DNA from: Actinomycetes bacterium
Lineage (GTDB): Bacteria; Actinomycetota; Actinomycetes; Actinomycetales; Microbacteriaceae
Length of the DNA: 5,347 nucleotides
Assembly (NCBI GenBank): GCA_023457615.1
Contig: JAEWKY010000031.1
Location: 1 to 5,347, forward strand
Direction of reading: 5' to 3'
In this document: positions 1 through 5,324 of the stretch, in pieces
Layout of the letters: each line of letters opens with the position of its first letter
Position numbering within the stretch: position 1 is the first letter of the stretch
Translations under genes and position numbers: made by a program
Notes under the pieces: model-generated
The model's input: the letters and a program-made list of their open reading frames with translations, nothing else
The model's database searches: none
Told to the model about the DNA's origin: nothing

Positions 1-14
1 GTTCCGCGGACATG

Positions 15-65
15 CGGAAGCCGGAGCGGGGAAGGTCTTTGGGGGGCCTCCCGCTCCGGCTTCCG
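15..65 (-). terminator. Hairpin terminator downstream of the surface-protein gene
   Basis: A perfect 16-bp inverted repeat pairs positions 15-30 with 50-65. Three more inner pairs (33-35 with 47-49) are possible beyond a two-base bulge, leaving a loop at 36-46. It begins 16 bases past the TAG stop of the minus-strand gene, where a terminator is expected. Neither side carries a T-run, so it is not a canonical Rho-independent terminator; GC-rich hairpins without a U tail are common at actinobacterial gene ends. Because the stem is symmetric it could also stop transcripts arriving from the left on the plus strand. What lies to the left is outside the window. Confidence 0.7.
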
Positions 66-81
66 GGTGTCGAGTTACCGA

Positions 82-2241
82 CTACTCGATGGCGGACACC
101 ACCGGGTGGCTGCGTCGGTAGCTCTCCCGCACCAGATAGGCACCCGCTGCCAGCAGTGCGAGGATCACGGCGATGAGCGTCGCGATGCCGATCCCGGTGT
201 AGGCGAGGCTGCCGGGGCCGCTGGCGCCGGGACCGCCGCCCGTGGGCGTCTCGGTCTCGCCGCCCGTGTCGCACCCGTTCGGGTCGGCGCAGTCGACGAT
301 CTGCGTGACGTTCGGTCCCACCGTGGCCTGGGCCAGGTTGACCGTCGCGACGCTGTCGCCGAGCACGCTCACGCGCACCGCGGTCTGGGTGAACAGGCTG
401 CCCGCCGTGGTGGCGAAGCCGCCGTCGGCCACGAGCCGGATCTCCTGGATGTTGACCTTCACCGAGACGATGTCGCGCAGCGCGTCGCCGACCGAGCCGA
501 GGCCGAGCAGGCCGCCCTCACCGCTCGTGCCGAGCAGCACCTCCGTGGCCGGGTGCACGAGGTTGGTCTCGAGCGAGTCGATCAGCTCCTGCACGCCTCC
601 GTCGCCGTCGAACAGACCGTCGCGCAGCGTGCCGCCGAGGTCGCCGAGCGTGCCGTCGAGGTTCAGGCTGGTGTCGATGCCGAGGATGTCGACATCCGCC
701 ACCGCCTTCGCCGCGGCGCCGTTCAGCAGCTCGTCGATCGTCGCCTCGATGTCGAGCACGACGCCGGTGCGCAGCGGAGCGACGGCCGTCGACGTGGAGT
801 TGCAGACGTTGTCCTGCACGGTCTGGTTCACGAACCCGGTGATCTCCTGCAGCACGCCGTCGACGAGCACGATGTCGCCGATGTCGTCCGCGACCCCGTC
901 GGTCAGGCTGCCGACGATGCCCAGGTCGAGCACGCGGTCGGTGAGCTCACCGAGGCCGAGTCCGTTGAGCAGGGTGCCGAGCAGGCCGCCCACGCCGTTC
1001 TCCTGCAGCAGGCCGCGGAGGTCCGCCGCCGACAGCGTCGTGAGCACGGGCGTGGTCAGCACGCGGTCGACGAGCTCGCAGACCTCCTCGACGAGCGGCG
1101 CCTGGGCGACGTCGACGGCGAGGTCGGCGTGGATGTCGACCTTGGCGTCGTGCAGCACGTCCTCGACCTTCGCGGCCACCTGGTCGGCGATCGTGGAGAC
1201 CGTCGTCGTGATGCCCTCGAGGATCTGGTTGACGATCTCGTCGGTCAGCAGCTCGGTGCCGGGCGCGAGGTCGTTGAGCTCGCCGCCGAGCAGCTGCTCG
1301 AGGTCGACGCGCACCTCACCGGTCTCGAGCGAGAACGAGACCGCGCCGTTGCCGTACTGCTCCTCGAGCAGGCTGTGCACCGCCTGGGTCAGGTCGCCCG
1401 TGTTGATCGTGGCCGAGACGTTGCCGCTCCCGCCGAGCAGGTTGAGCACGGGGTCGAGGCCGACGAGGGTGCCGTTGACCTCGTCGACGAGCGATCCGCC
1501 GGGGCCGACGAGCTGGTTGAGCGAGTCGACGACCTCCTGGAGAGCCGCGTCGACCTTCGGCGTCAGGTCGGAGATGGCCGGGCTGCTGAAGGTCAGGATG
1601 GCCTCGCCGAGCTGGTAGTCGCCGCTCGCCGTCTCGAGGTCGCCCTGCGCGCTCGCGGCGATCGCGCCGAGCTCGAGCTTGAGGTCGACGAGGGTCGAGG
1701 CGAACTCCGGCCCGAGCAGGGCCGCGAGGTCGAACGTGGCGTTCGCCGGCGGCGTCGAGCGGTCCGAGCCGATGCCGATCGCGCCGTCGTCGGCGATCGC
1801 GCCGCTCGCCCCGAAGGACGAGCCGTCGTCGTTCGCCTGGGCGTACTGGGCGACGGGGCCGATCTGGAGGACGCCGCCGAGGTCGATCTGCGGCGACTCG
1901 GCCTCCTCGACGACCACGGCGTCCTGGAGCACGCTCGCGTCGAGCGGATCCTTGGTCGTCTGGGTCGACTGGGTGCCGTCGTTGCGTGCCTGGGCGCCCG
2001 TCACGTCGACGACCTGGTCGAGGTCGACGCCGAGGATCGTCCCGGACAGGAACTGGCCTTCCGCGTAGGACGAGGGCTGCTCCTCGGCCGAGGCCGACAG
2101 CGGCGCGACGAGGGCGAAGGCCCCGCCGAGCGCGAGCGCGGTGACCGAAGCGGCGACCCGCTTGGTCGTGGTGCCGATGGTGTCCCGGTGTGCGGATTCC
2201 CCCTGAGGAGTTCCCACGCGCGGGTGTGCAGTGGTGAACAC
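82..2241 (-). CDS. Secreted cell-wall-anchored protein, choice-of-anchor G family, LAYTG sorting signal
   Basis: This is a predicted exported surface protein of about 719 residues; its molecular function is unknown. The GTG start at 2241 is chosen because AGGAAGG lies 8 bases upstream and the signal peptide then sits near the N-terminus. An in-frame ATG at 2373 would add 44 Arg-rich residues of non-coding character. Visible parts: a basic stretch (T26-K27-R28), a hydrophobic core (about 29-48) and a probable cleavage site after A50-S51-A52; a mature start with A60-E61-G62-Q63-F64-L65-S66-G67 resembling choice-of-anchor G proteins; a long body rich in Leu/Gly/Asp/Val; four cysteines (388, 480, 651, 657), the last two close enough to form a disulfide; a Gly/Pro/Thr linker (about 658-678); LAYTG at 679-683; a 21-residue membrane segment; and a 15-residue tail with three Arg. 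LAXTG is the known preference of class E sortases, so anchoring to peptidoglycan is inferred. The family name rests on recalled resemblance. The gene is divergent from the tRNA-secE cluster and appears to be a single transcription unit. Confidence 0.82.
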   Translation of the reverse strand: MFTTAHPRVGTPQGESAHRDTIGTTTKRVAASVTALALGGAFALVAPLSASAEEQPSSYAEGQFLSGTILGVDLDQVVDVTGAQARNDGTQSTQTTKDPLDASVLQDAVVVEEAESPQIDLGGVLQIGPVAQYAQANDDGSSFGASGAIADDGAIGIGSDRSTPPANATFDLAALLGPEFASTLVDLKLELGAIAASAQGDLETASGDYQLGEAILTFSSPAISDLTPKVDAALQEVVDSLNQLVGPGGSLVDEVNGTLVGLDPVLNLLGGSGNVSATINTGDLTQAVHSLLEEQYGNGAVSFSLETGEVRVDLEQLLGGELNDLAPGTELLTDEIVNQILEGITTTVSTIADQVAAKVEDVLHDAKVDIHADLAVDVAQAPLVEEVCELVDRVLTTPVLTTLSAADLRGLLQENGVGGLLGTLLNGLGLGELTDRVLDLGIVGSLTDGVADDIGDIVLVDGVLQEITGFVNQTVQDNVCNSTSTAVAPLRTGVVLDIEATIDELLNGAAAKAVADVDILGIDTSLNLDGTLGDLGGTLRDGLFDGDGGVQELIDSLETNLVHPATEVLLGTSGEGGLLGLGSVGDALRDIVSVKVNIQEIRLVADGGFATTAGSLFTQTAVRVSVLGDSVATVNLAQATVGPNVTQIVDCADPNGCDTGGETETPTGGGPGASGPGSLAYTGIGIATLIAVILALLAAGAYLVRESYRRSHPVVSAIE
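193..207 (-). other. LAYTG sortase recognition motif (C-terminal sorting signal)
   Basis: These codons read L-A-Y-T-G on the minus strand. They are followed by an uninterrupted hydrophobic segment of about 21 residues and a short tail with three arginines (RESYRRSH and seven more residues). That three-part order is the standard cell-wall sorting signal. Ala at the second position points to a class E sortase rather than the LPXTG-cutting housekeeping class A enzyme. No sortase gene lies in this window. Confidence 0.8.
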
Positions 2242-2249
2242 GTCTCTTG

Positions 2250-2256
2250 CCTTCCT
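2250..2256 (-). promoter_or_regulatory. Ribosome binding site that fixes the GTG start of the surface-protein gene
   Basis: On the minus strand AGGAAGG is separated by 8 bases from the GTG at 2241-2239. It is the only good Shine-Dalgarno match near the signal peptide. No in-frame ATG, GTG or TTG occurs between this GTG and the hydrophobic core, which supports residue 1 at this GTG. Confidence 0.7.
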
Positions 2257-2494
2257 GGTCCGATACGGACGCGGAAGCGAGATCGGTCGGCGTCGACCCC
2301 TCACGTGGCTGCGGGTCCCCCGGACCGCCCAGCGTGGGTGAGGCGAACGAGTCTTCGTCGGAAACCTGATCACAGCTTCGTACGCCCGTATTCAGTTATG
2401 AGGTGAAGCGGCGGGGCTGGTTGTGTCCCCGTCACCAGAAGAGACCGCGCCCCCGGCGGGCTATGACGCGGAAACGCGCCCGATTTCCATGACG

Positions 2495-2500
2495 TACACT
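2495..2500 (+). promoter_or_regulatory. Candidate -10 element for the tRNA-Trp transcript
   Basis: TACACT fits the TANNNT consensus of the housekeeping sigma factor. It lies 74 bases before the tRNA, so a start near 2507 would give a 5' leader of about 67 bases. No good -35 is visible at 16-18 bases upstream (the bases there read about GAAACG), which is common in high-GC actinobacteria. The call rests on one hexamer and on position. Confidence 0.35.
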
Positions 2501-2573
2501 GATCGGGTTGCCGGAAACGGCAAGCTTCGGCGTGCCCGCGACGCCCCTCCAGGGATGCGGTGGGTGCGCGCCG

Positions 2574-2646
2574 AGGGCGGTGGCTCAATTGGTAGAGCAG
2601 CGGTCTCCAAAACCGCAGGTTGCAGGTTCGAGTCCTGTCCGCCCTG
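2574..2646 (+). tRNA. tRNA-Trp (anticodon CCA)
   Basis: The full cloverleaf can be drawn. The acceptor stem pairs AGGGCGG (2574-2580) with CCGCCCT (2639-2645), with discriminator G at 2646. The D stem is GCTC/GAGC (2583-2586, 2595-2598) and the D loop contains GG. The anticodon stem is GCGGT/ACCGC (2600-2604, 2612-2616), with loop CTCCAAA and anticodon CCA at 2607-2609, which reads UGG. The T stem is GCAGG/CCTGT (2622-2626, 2634-2638) with loop TTCGAGT. The genome does not encode the 3' CCA (CGCA follows), so it must be added by tRNA nucleotidyltransferase. Its position just ahead of secE is a conserved bacterial arrangement, and it is probably the first element of a shared transcript that is processed to release it. 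Confidence 0.97.
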
Positions 2647-2668
2647 CGCAGCGTTAGCTGATGTAGGG

Positions 2669-2684
2669 CCCTCCGACCGGAGGG
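2669..2684 (+). other. Small hairpin between tRNA-Trp and secE
   Basis: CCCTCC (2669-2674) pairs perfectly with GGAGGG (2679-2684) around a GACC loop. It lies 22 bases after the mature tRNA end and 6 bases before the secE ribosome binding site. It has no T-run. It may mark or protect the new 5' end left by 3' tRNA processing, or reduce read-through; neither role can be shown from sequence. Confidence 0.35.
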
Positions 2685-2690
2685 ATCGAC

Positions 2691-2696
2691 GAAAGG
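2691..2696 (+). promoter_or_regulatory. Ribosome binding site that decides the secE start
   Basis: GAAAGG ends 9 bases before the GTG at 2706, a normal spacing. An in-frame TTG directly abuts it at 2697, with no spacer, and an ATG at 2701 is out of frame. The GTG is therefore the likely secE start. Confidence 0.65.
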
Positions 2697-2705
2697 TTGG
2701 ATGTC

Positions 2706-2981
2706 GTGGCACGTGCGATCGACGAGCCGAGCGAAGACCTCGTCGCGAACGCCAAGCGCGACCGCGACGAGCGTCGTGGTCCGTTCGCGCGTATCGCCCT
2801 GTTCATCCGCCAGGTGTTCACCGAGCTGTCGAAGGTGGTGCGCCCGACCCGGCGCGAGCTGCTCAGCTTCACGATCGTCGTCATCGTCTTCGTCGCCATC
2901 ATGATGGCGCTCGTCTACGGCCTCGACTTCGTGTTCTTCCAGGCCGTGTCCTGGCTCTTCGGCAGCGGCTTCACGCTCTAG
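2706..2981 (+). CDS. secE: Preprotein translocase subunit SecE
   Basis: SecE is an essential inner-membrane subunit of the SecYEG channel; it clamps and stabilises SecY during protein export and membrane insertion. The product is 91 residues from the GTG at 2706. It is the short one-helix form typical of most bacteria, unlike the three-helix E. coli protein. Residues 1-26 are charged and hydrophilic. An amphipathic stretch (about 27-45) leads into the conserved hinge F38-T-E40-L-S-K43-V-V-R-P47-T-R-R-E51-L, the SecE signature. A single membrane helix spans about 55-77, ending at G72-L-D74-F, with a short C-terminal tail after it. The gene lies between tRNA-Trp and nusG, the usual order, with 53 bases before nusG, so co-transcription with both is likely. 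The family is secure; only the start could shift, to TTG 2697 (three extra residues). Confidence 0.96.
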   Translation: MARAIDEPSEDLVANAKRDRDERRGPFARIALFIRQVFTELSKVVRPTRRELLSFTIVVIVFVAIMMALVYGLDFVFFQAVSWLFGSGFTL

Positions 2982-3034
2982 GCGGGCCCTCTCCGGCCTC
3001 CGCCGTGCCATCAGTTCAGTAAGGAATCCCCACC

Positions 3035-4003
3035 GTGACCGAAGATTCGCGCCGCGACATCGATCTCGCGACCGCCGCCGAGCAGTCCTCCGAGGAGGAC
3101 GAGGCCCAGGAGGGCAACGTCCTCGAGCAGGAGGAGAGCTCGGTCGACTCGGCCGAGCACGCCGCGCTCCACGTGATCGACGAGGACGAGAACGACGACG
3201 AGGAGTCGGTCGAGGCCGGCCTCGAGCAGCTGCTCGACGCGCTCGACGCCGCTCAGGACCCGGAGGCCGACGCGATCGTCGACGACGCCCTCGACATCGA
3301 CTCCGCCCAGGAGGCCGACGCGGCCGCCGCGGCGACGGAGGACGAGGAGGAGGTCGAGACCGAGGAGGAGTCCGCGGTCGACCCCTACGAGGAGTTCCGC
3401 GCCGAGCTGCGCGGCAAGCCGGGCAAGTGGTACGTCATCCACTCCTACGCGGGCTTCGAGAAGCGCGTGAAGCAGAACATCGAGAGCCGGAAGGTCTCGA
3501 TGGCGATGGAGGACTACGTCTTCGAGGTCCAGGTCCCGATGGAGGACGTGGTCGAGATCAAGAACGGCCAGCGCAAGCTCGTGAACCGCGTGCGCATCCC
3601 GGGCTACGTGCTCGTGCGCATGGACCTCAACGAGGACTCGTGGTCGGTCGTGCGGCACACGCCGGGCGTCACGGGCTTCGTCGGCAACTCGCACAACCCG
3701 ACGCCGCTGCGCTTCGAGGAGGCCTTCAACATGCTGAAGAGCCTCGTGCAGGTCGTCGAGGCCCCGGTCAAGGGCGCCGCGGGCGGCAAGGCCACGGGCA
3801 AGGGCGCCGCCGCGCGCGTCATCCCGGCCGAGGTCGACTTCGAGGTCGGCGAGACCATCACGATCAAGGAGGGCTCGTTCGCGGGCCTCCCCGGCACGAT
3901 CAGCGAGATCAAGCCCGAGAGCGGCAAGCTCACCGTGCTCGTCTCCCTCTTCGAGCGCGAGACCCCGGTCGAGCTCTCCTTCGACCAGGTCACCAAGCTC
4001 TAG
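3035..4003 (+). CDS. nusG: Transcription termination/antitermination protein NusG with long acidic N-terminal arm
   Basis: NusG binds the RNA polymerase clamp through its NGN domain and contacts Rho or ribosomal protein S10 (NusE) through its KOW domain, affecting pausing, termination and coupling. The GTG start has AAGGA 9 bases upstream. The 322-residue protein is much longer than the roughly 180-residue E. coli form. Residues 1-127 form an acidic, probably disordered arm with 49 Asp/Glu and only four Arg, no Lys. The NGN domain starts at K131-W-Y-V-I-H-S-Y-A-G-F-E-K-R and includes R187-I-P-G-Y-V-L-V and H208-T-P-G-V-T-G-F-V-G. A Gly/Ala/Lys-rich linker (about 244-260) leads to the KOW domain (about 271-322), with V271-G-E and the conserved end F-E-R-E-T-P-V-E-L-S-F-D-Q-V. 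Acidic N-terminal extensions are known in actinobacterial NusG, so this one is long but not foreign. Confidence 0.97.
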   Translation: MTEDSRRDIDLATAAEQSSEEDEAQEGNVLEQEESSVDSAEHAALHVIDEDENDDEESVEAGLEQLLDALDAAQDPEADAIVDDALDIDSAQEADAAAAATEDEEEVETEEESAVDPYEEFRAELRGKPGKWYVIHSYAGFEKRVKQNIESRKVSMAMEDYVFEVQVPMEDVVEIKNGQRKLVNRVRIPGYVLVRMDLNEDSWSVVRHTPGVTGFVGNSHNPTPLRFEEAFNMLKSLVQVVEAPVKGAAGGKATGKGAAARVIPAEVDFEVGETITIKEGSFAGLPGTISEIKPESGKLTVLVSLFERETPVELSFDQVTKL

Positions 4004-4020
4004 TTCTTCCGCCGCGTGGC

Positions 4021-4050
4021 TCCAGCCGCGGACGTGGGTCCGTGGCGGGA
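4021..4050 (+). terminator. Candidate terminator or attenuator hairpin after nusG
   Basis: Positions 4025-4033 pair with 4038-4046 (nine pairs, one of them G-U) around a GTGG loop. Beyond one A/G mismatch (4024, 4047), three more pairs (4021-4023 with 4048-4050) extend the stem. It starts 17 bases after the nusG stop codon. No T-run follows, so termination may be partial or may mark the 3' end of the tRNA-secE-nusG transcript. The position between nusG and a possible rplK promoter favours a terminator; it could instead be an RNA processing site. Confidence 0.45.
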
Positions 4051-4065
4051 ATCCGCGCGAGGCGG

Positions 4066-4071
4066 TATCCT
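4066..4071 (+). promoter_or_regulatory. Candidate -10 element for an rplK-rplA promoter
   Basis: TATCCT fits TANNNT and sits 112 bases before rplK, which would give a leader of about 105 bases starting near 4078. No recognisable -35 lies 16-18 bases upstream (about TGGCGG). A separate promoter ahead of rplK is known in other bacteria and agrees with the hairpin after nusG. The hexamer overlaps a 6-bp inverted repeat (4057-4062 with 4069-4074), so the same bases might instead act only as RNA structure. Confidence 0.3.
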
Positions 4072-4100
4072 CGCAAGGTTGCCTTCGGGCAGCACCACCG

Positions 4101-4137
4101 CATCCGGGCTCCGTTCGCCGAACAGAAGGCCCGGATG
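4101..4137 (+). promoter_or_regulatory. Two-helix stem-loop in the rplK leader, candidate L1 autoregulatory site
   Basis: CATCCGGGC (4101-4109) pairs perfectly with GCCCGGATG (4129-4137). Inside it an asymmetric internal loop (TCC, 4110-4112, against AGAAG, 4124-4128) leads to a second helix GTTC/GAAC (4113-4116, 4120-4123) with a GCC loop. Two helices joined by an asymmetric internal loop is the general shape of the L1 binding site on 23S rRNA and on the leader mRNA of rplK-rplA, where L1 represses its own operon in several bacteria. The match here is in shape and position only; I did not confirm the conserved loop bases. It lies 45 bases before the rplK start. Confidence 0.4.
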
Positions 4138-4182
4138 ACGGGAGCGCGTCTCTGAACAGAGCGCACGAGAGAAGAAGGAAGC

Positions 4183-4614
4183 ATGGCACCGAAGAAGAAG
4201 GTGACCGGCCTGATCAAGCTCCAGATCAACGCCGGCGCCGCCAACCCCGCCCCGCCGATCGGCCCCGCCCTCGGTCAGCACGGCGTGAACATCATGGAGT
4301 TCTGCAAGGCGTACAACGAGGCGACCGAGTCGCAGCGCGGCAACGTCATCCCGGTCGAGATCACGGTCTACGAGGACCGCTCGTTCACGTTCATCCTGAA
4401 GACCCCGCCGGCCGCGGAGCTCATCAAGAAGGCCGCCGGCGTGCCGAAGGGGTCGTCGACCCCGCACACCGTCAAGGTCGCGAAGCTCACCAAGGACCAG
4501 GTGCGCGCGATCGCCGAGCAGAAGCAGGTCGACCTCAACGCGAACGACGTCGAGGCGGCCATGAAGATCATCGCGGGCACCGCCCGTTCGATGGGGATCA
4601 CGGTGGAGGCGTAA
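4183..4614 (+). CDS. rplK: 50S ribosomal protein L11
   Basis: L11 binds the GTPase-associated centre of 23S rRNA at the base of the L7/L12 stalk, takes part in elongation-factor turnover and stringent-response signalling, and forms part of the thiostrepton site. The 143-residue length is normal. The N-terminal domain (about 1-70) has the proline-rich segment N21-P22-A-P24-P25-I-G-P-A-L-G-Q-H-G-V-N-I-M-E-F-C, in which P22 and P25 are the positions linked to thiostrepton response. The C-terminal rRNA-binding domain (about 74-143) ends with the family signature K128-I-I-A-G-T-A-R-S-M-G-I-T-V-E. The ATG at 4183 follows AAGGA at an unusually short spacing of about three bases. GGAGG near the 3' end of this gene serves rplA, whose start is two bases past this stop, so the two genes are translationally linked. 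Confidence 0.98.
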   Translation: MAPKKKVTGLIKLQINAGAANPAPPIGPALGQHGVNIMEFCKAYNEATESQRGNVIPVEITVYEDRSFTFILKTPPAAELIKKAAGVPKGSSTPHTVKVAKLTKDQVRAIAEQKQVDLNANDVEAAMKIIAGTARSMGITVEA

Positions 4615-4616
4615 TC

Positions 4617-5306
4617 ATGGCTCAGAAGTCGAAGGCCTACCGCGCCGCCGCCGAGAAGATCGAGGAGGGCAAGTTCTACGGCCCCGCCGAGGCCGTCTCC
4701 GTCGTCAAGGAGACCGGCTCCAAGAAGTTCGACGCGACCGTCGAGGTCGCGCTGAAGCTCGGCGTCGACCCCCGCAAGGCCGACCAGATGGTGCGCGGCA
4801 CCGTCATCCTGCCGCACGGCACGGGCAAGACCGCCCGCGTCATCGTGTTCGCGACCGGACCGGCCGCCGAGGCCGCCAAGGCCGCGGGCGCCGACGAGGT
4901 CGGCGGCGTGGAGCTCATCGAGAAGGTCGCCGGTGGCTACACCGCGTTCGACTCGGCCGTCTCCACCCCGGAGCTCATGGGCCAGGTCGGTCGCCTGGGC
5001 AAGGTGCTCGGCCCGCGCGGCCTCATGCCCAACCCGAAGACCGGCACCGTGACGCCCGACACGGCGAAGGCCGTCTCGGACATCAAGGGCGGCAAGATCG
5101 AGTTCCGCGTCGACAAGCACGCGAACGTGCACTTCGTCATCGGCAAGGCCGGCTTCTCGAGCGACCAGCTCGGCGAGAACCTCAAGGCCGCGCTCGACGA
5201 GATCAACCGCGCCAAGCCGAGCTCGTCGAAGGGCCGCTACATCCAGAAGGGGTCGCTCTCGACCACCTTCGGCCCGGGTGTGCCGCTCGACGTCAGCGTG
5301 CTGTAA
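4617..5306 (+). CDS. rplA: 50S ribosomal protein L1
   Basis: L1 binds helices 76-78 of 23S rRNA to form the mobile L1 stalk, which guides deacylated tRNA out through the E site. In several bacteria it also represses translation of its own rplK-rplA mRNA. The 229-residue length is normal and the gene is complete. Domain I is built from about residues 1-67 and 160-229, and domain II from about 68-159. Visible family marks are G68-T-G-K-T-A-R-V-I-V-F-A and the signature around G122-Q-V-G-R-L-G-K-V-L-G-P-R-G-L-M-P-N-P, followed by K-T-G-T-V. The start ATG lies two bases after the rplK stop, with GGAGG (4605-4609) seven bases upstream inside rplK, which favours coupled translation and balanced L11 and L1 output. 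Confidence 0.98.
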   Translation: MAQKSKAYRAAAEKIEEGKFYGPAEAVSVVKETGSKKFDATVEVALKLGVDPRKADQMVRGTVILPHGTGKTARVIVFATGPAAEAAKAAGADEVGGVELIEKVAGGYTAFDSAVSTPELMGQVGRLGKVLGPRGLMPNPKTGTVTPDTAKAVSDIKGGKIEFRVDKHANVHFVIGKAGFSSDQLGENLKAALDEINRAKPSSSKGRYIQKGSLSTTFGPGVPLDVSVL

Positions 5307-5310
5307 CTCT

Positions 5311-5324
5311 GAACCTCACGGTTC
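5311..5324 (+). other. Weak hairpin just after rplA
   Basis: GAACC (5311-5315) pairs with GGTTC (5320-5324) around a TCAC loop, four bases past the rplA stop. Five pairs without a T-run is weak for a terminator. The window ends 23 bases later, so the true end of the rplK-rplA transcript may lie beyond it. Confidence 0.2.

Larger units (their letters stand above)
2242..2573. other. Divergent intergenic region, no gene
   Basis: These 332 bases separate the minus-strand surface-protein gene from plus-strand tRNA-Trp, so both start signals should lie here. Visible items: a small dyad GTCCG-ATA-CGGAC (2258-2270) next to the minus-strand ribosome binding site; a GC-rich imperfect inverted repeat at about 2311-2328; an AT-richer patch around 2365-2403, the likeliest place for the minus-strand promoter, although no convincing -35/-10 pair is seen; a bulged stem-loop at 2402-2436; and a -10-like hexamer at 2495-2500 facing the tRNA. 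Open frames crossing this region have Arg-rich composition and no sensible start, and are not believed. Confidence 0.6.

Noticed and set aside
2371..2373. ATG as the start of the surface-protein gene
   Set aside because: It would place 44 Arg/Pro-rich residues ahead of the protein and leave about 70 residues before the signal-peptide core. No good ribosome binding site precedes it.
67..2406. Plus-strand open frame of 779 codons opposite the surface-protein gene
   Set aside because: It has very high Arg/Val/Glu/Asp content, no ribosome binding site and no domain. The minus frame has a signal peptide, sorting signal and ribosome binding site. A long antisense frame is a common by-product of strong GC bias at third positions.
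2697..2699. TTG as the secE start
   Set aside because: It directly abuts the GAAAGG ribosome binding site, leaving no spacer. The GTG at 2706 has a normal 9-base spacing.
2370..3011. Minus-strand open frame running through tRNA-Trp and secE
   Set aside because: It contains the familiar translation of an antisense tRNA gene (RTRTCNLRFWRPL), often mis-annotated as a protein, and it lies across two certain plus-strand genes. A second minus frame at 2461-2712 (with GGQDSNLQP) is the same artefact in another frame.
2423..3022. Plus-strand open frame spanning tRNA-Trp and secE in another frame
   Set aside because: It covers the tRNA and is Arg/Pro-rich with no start signal. It is a shadow of real features.
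3011..4189. Minus-strand open frame of 392 codons opposite nusG
   Set aside because: Its sequence is low-complexity Leu/Val/Asp/Arg and mirrors the acidic codons of nusG. There is no start signal, and the plus-strand NusG is certain.
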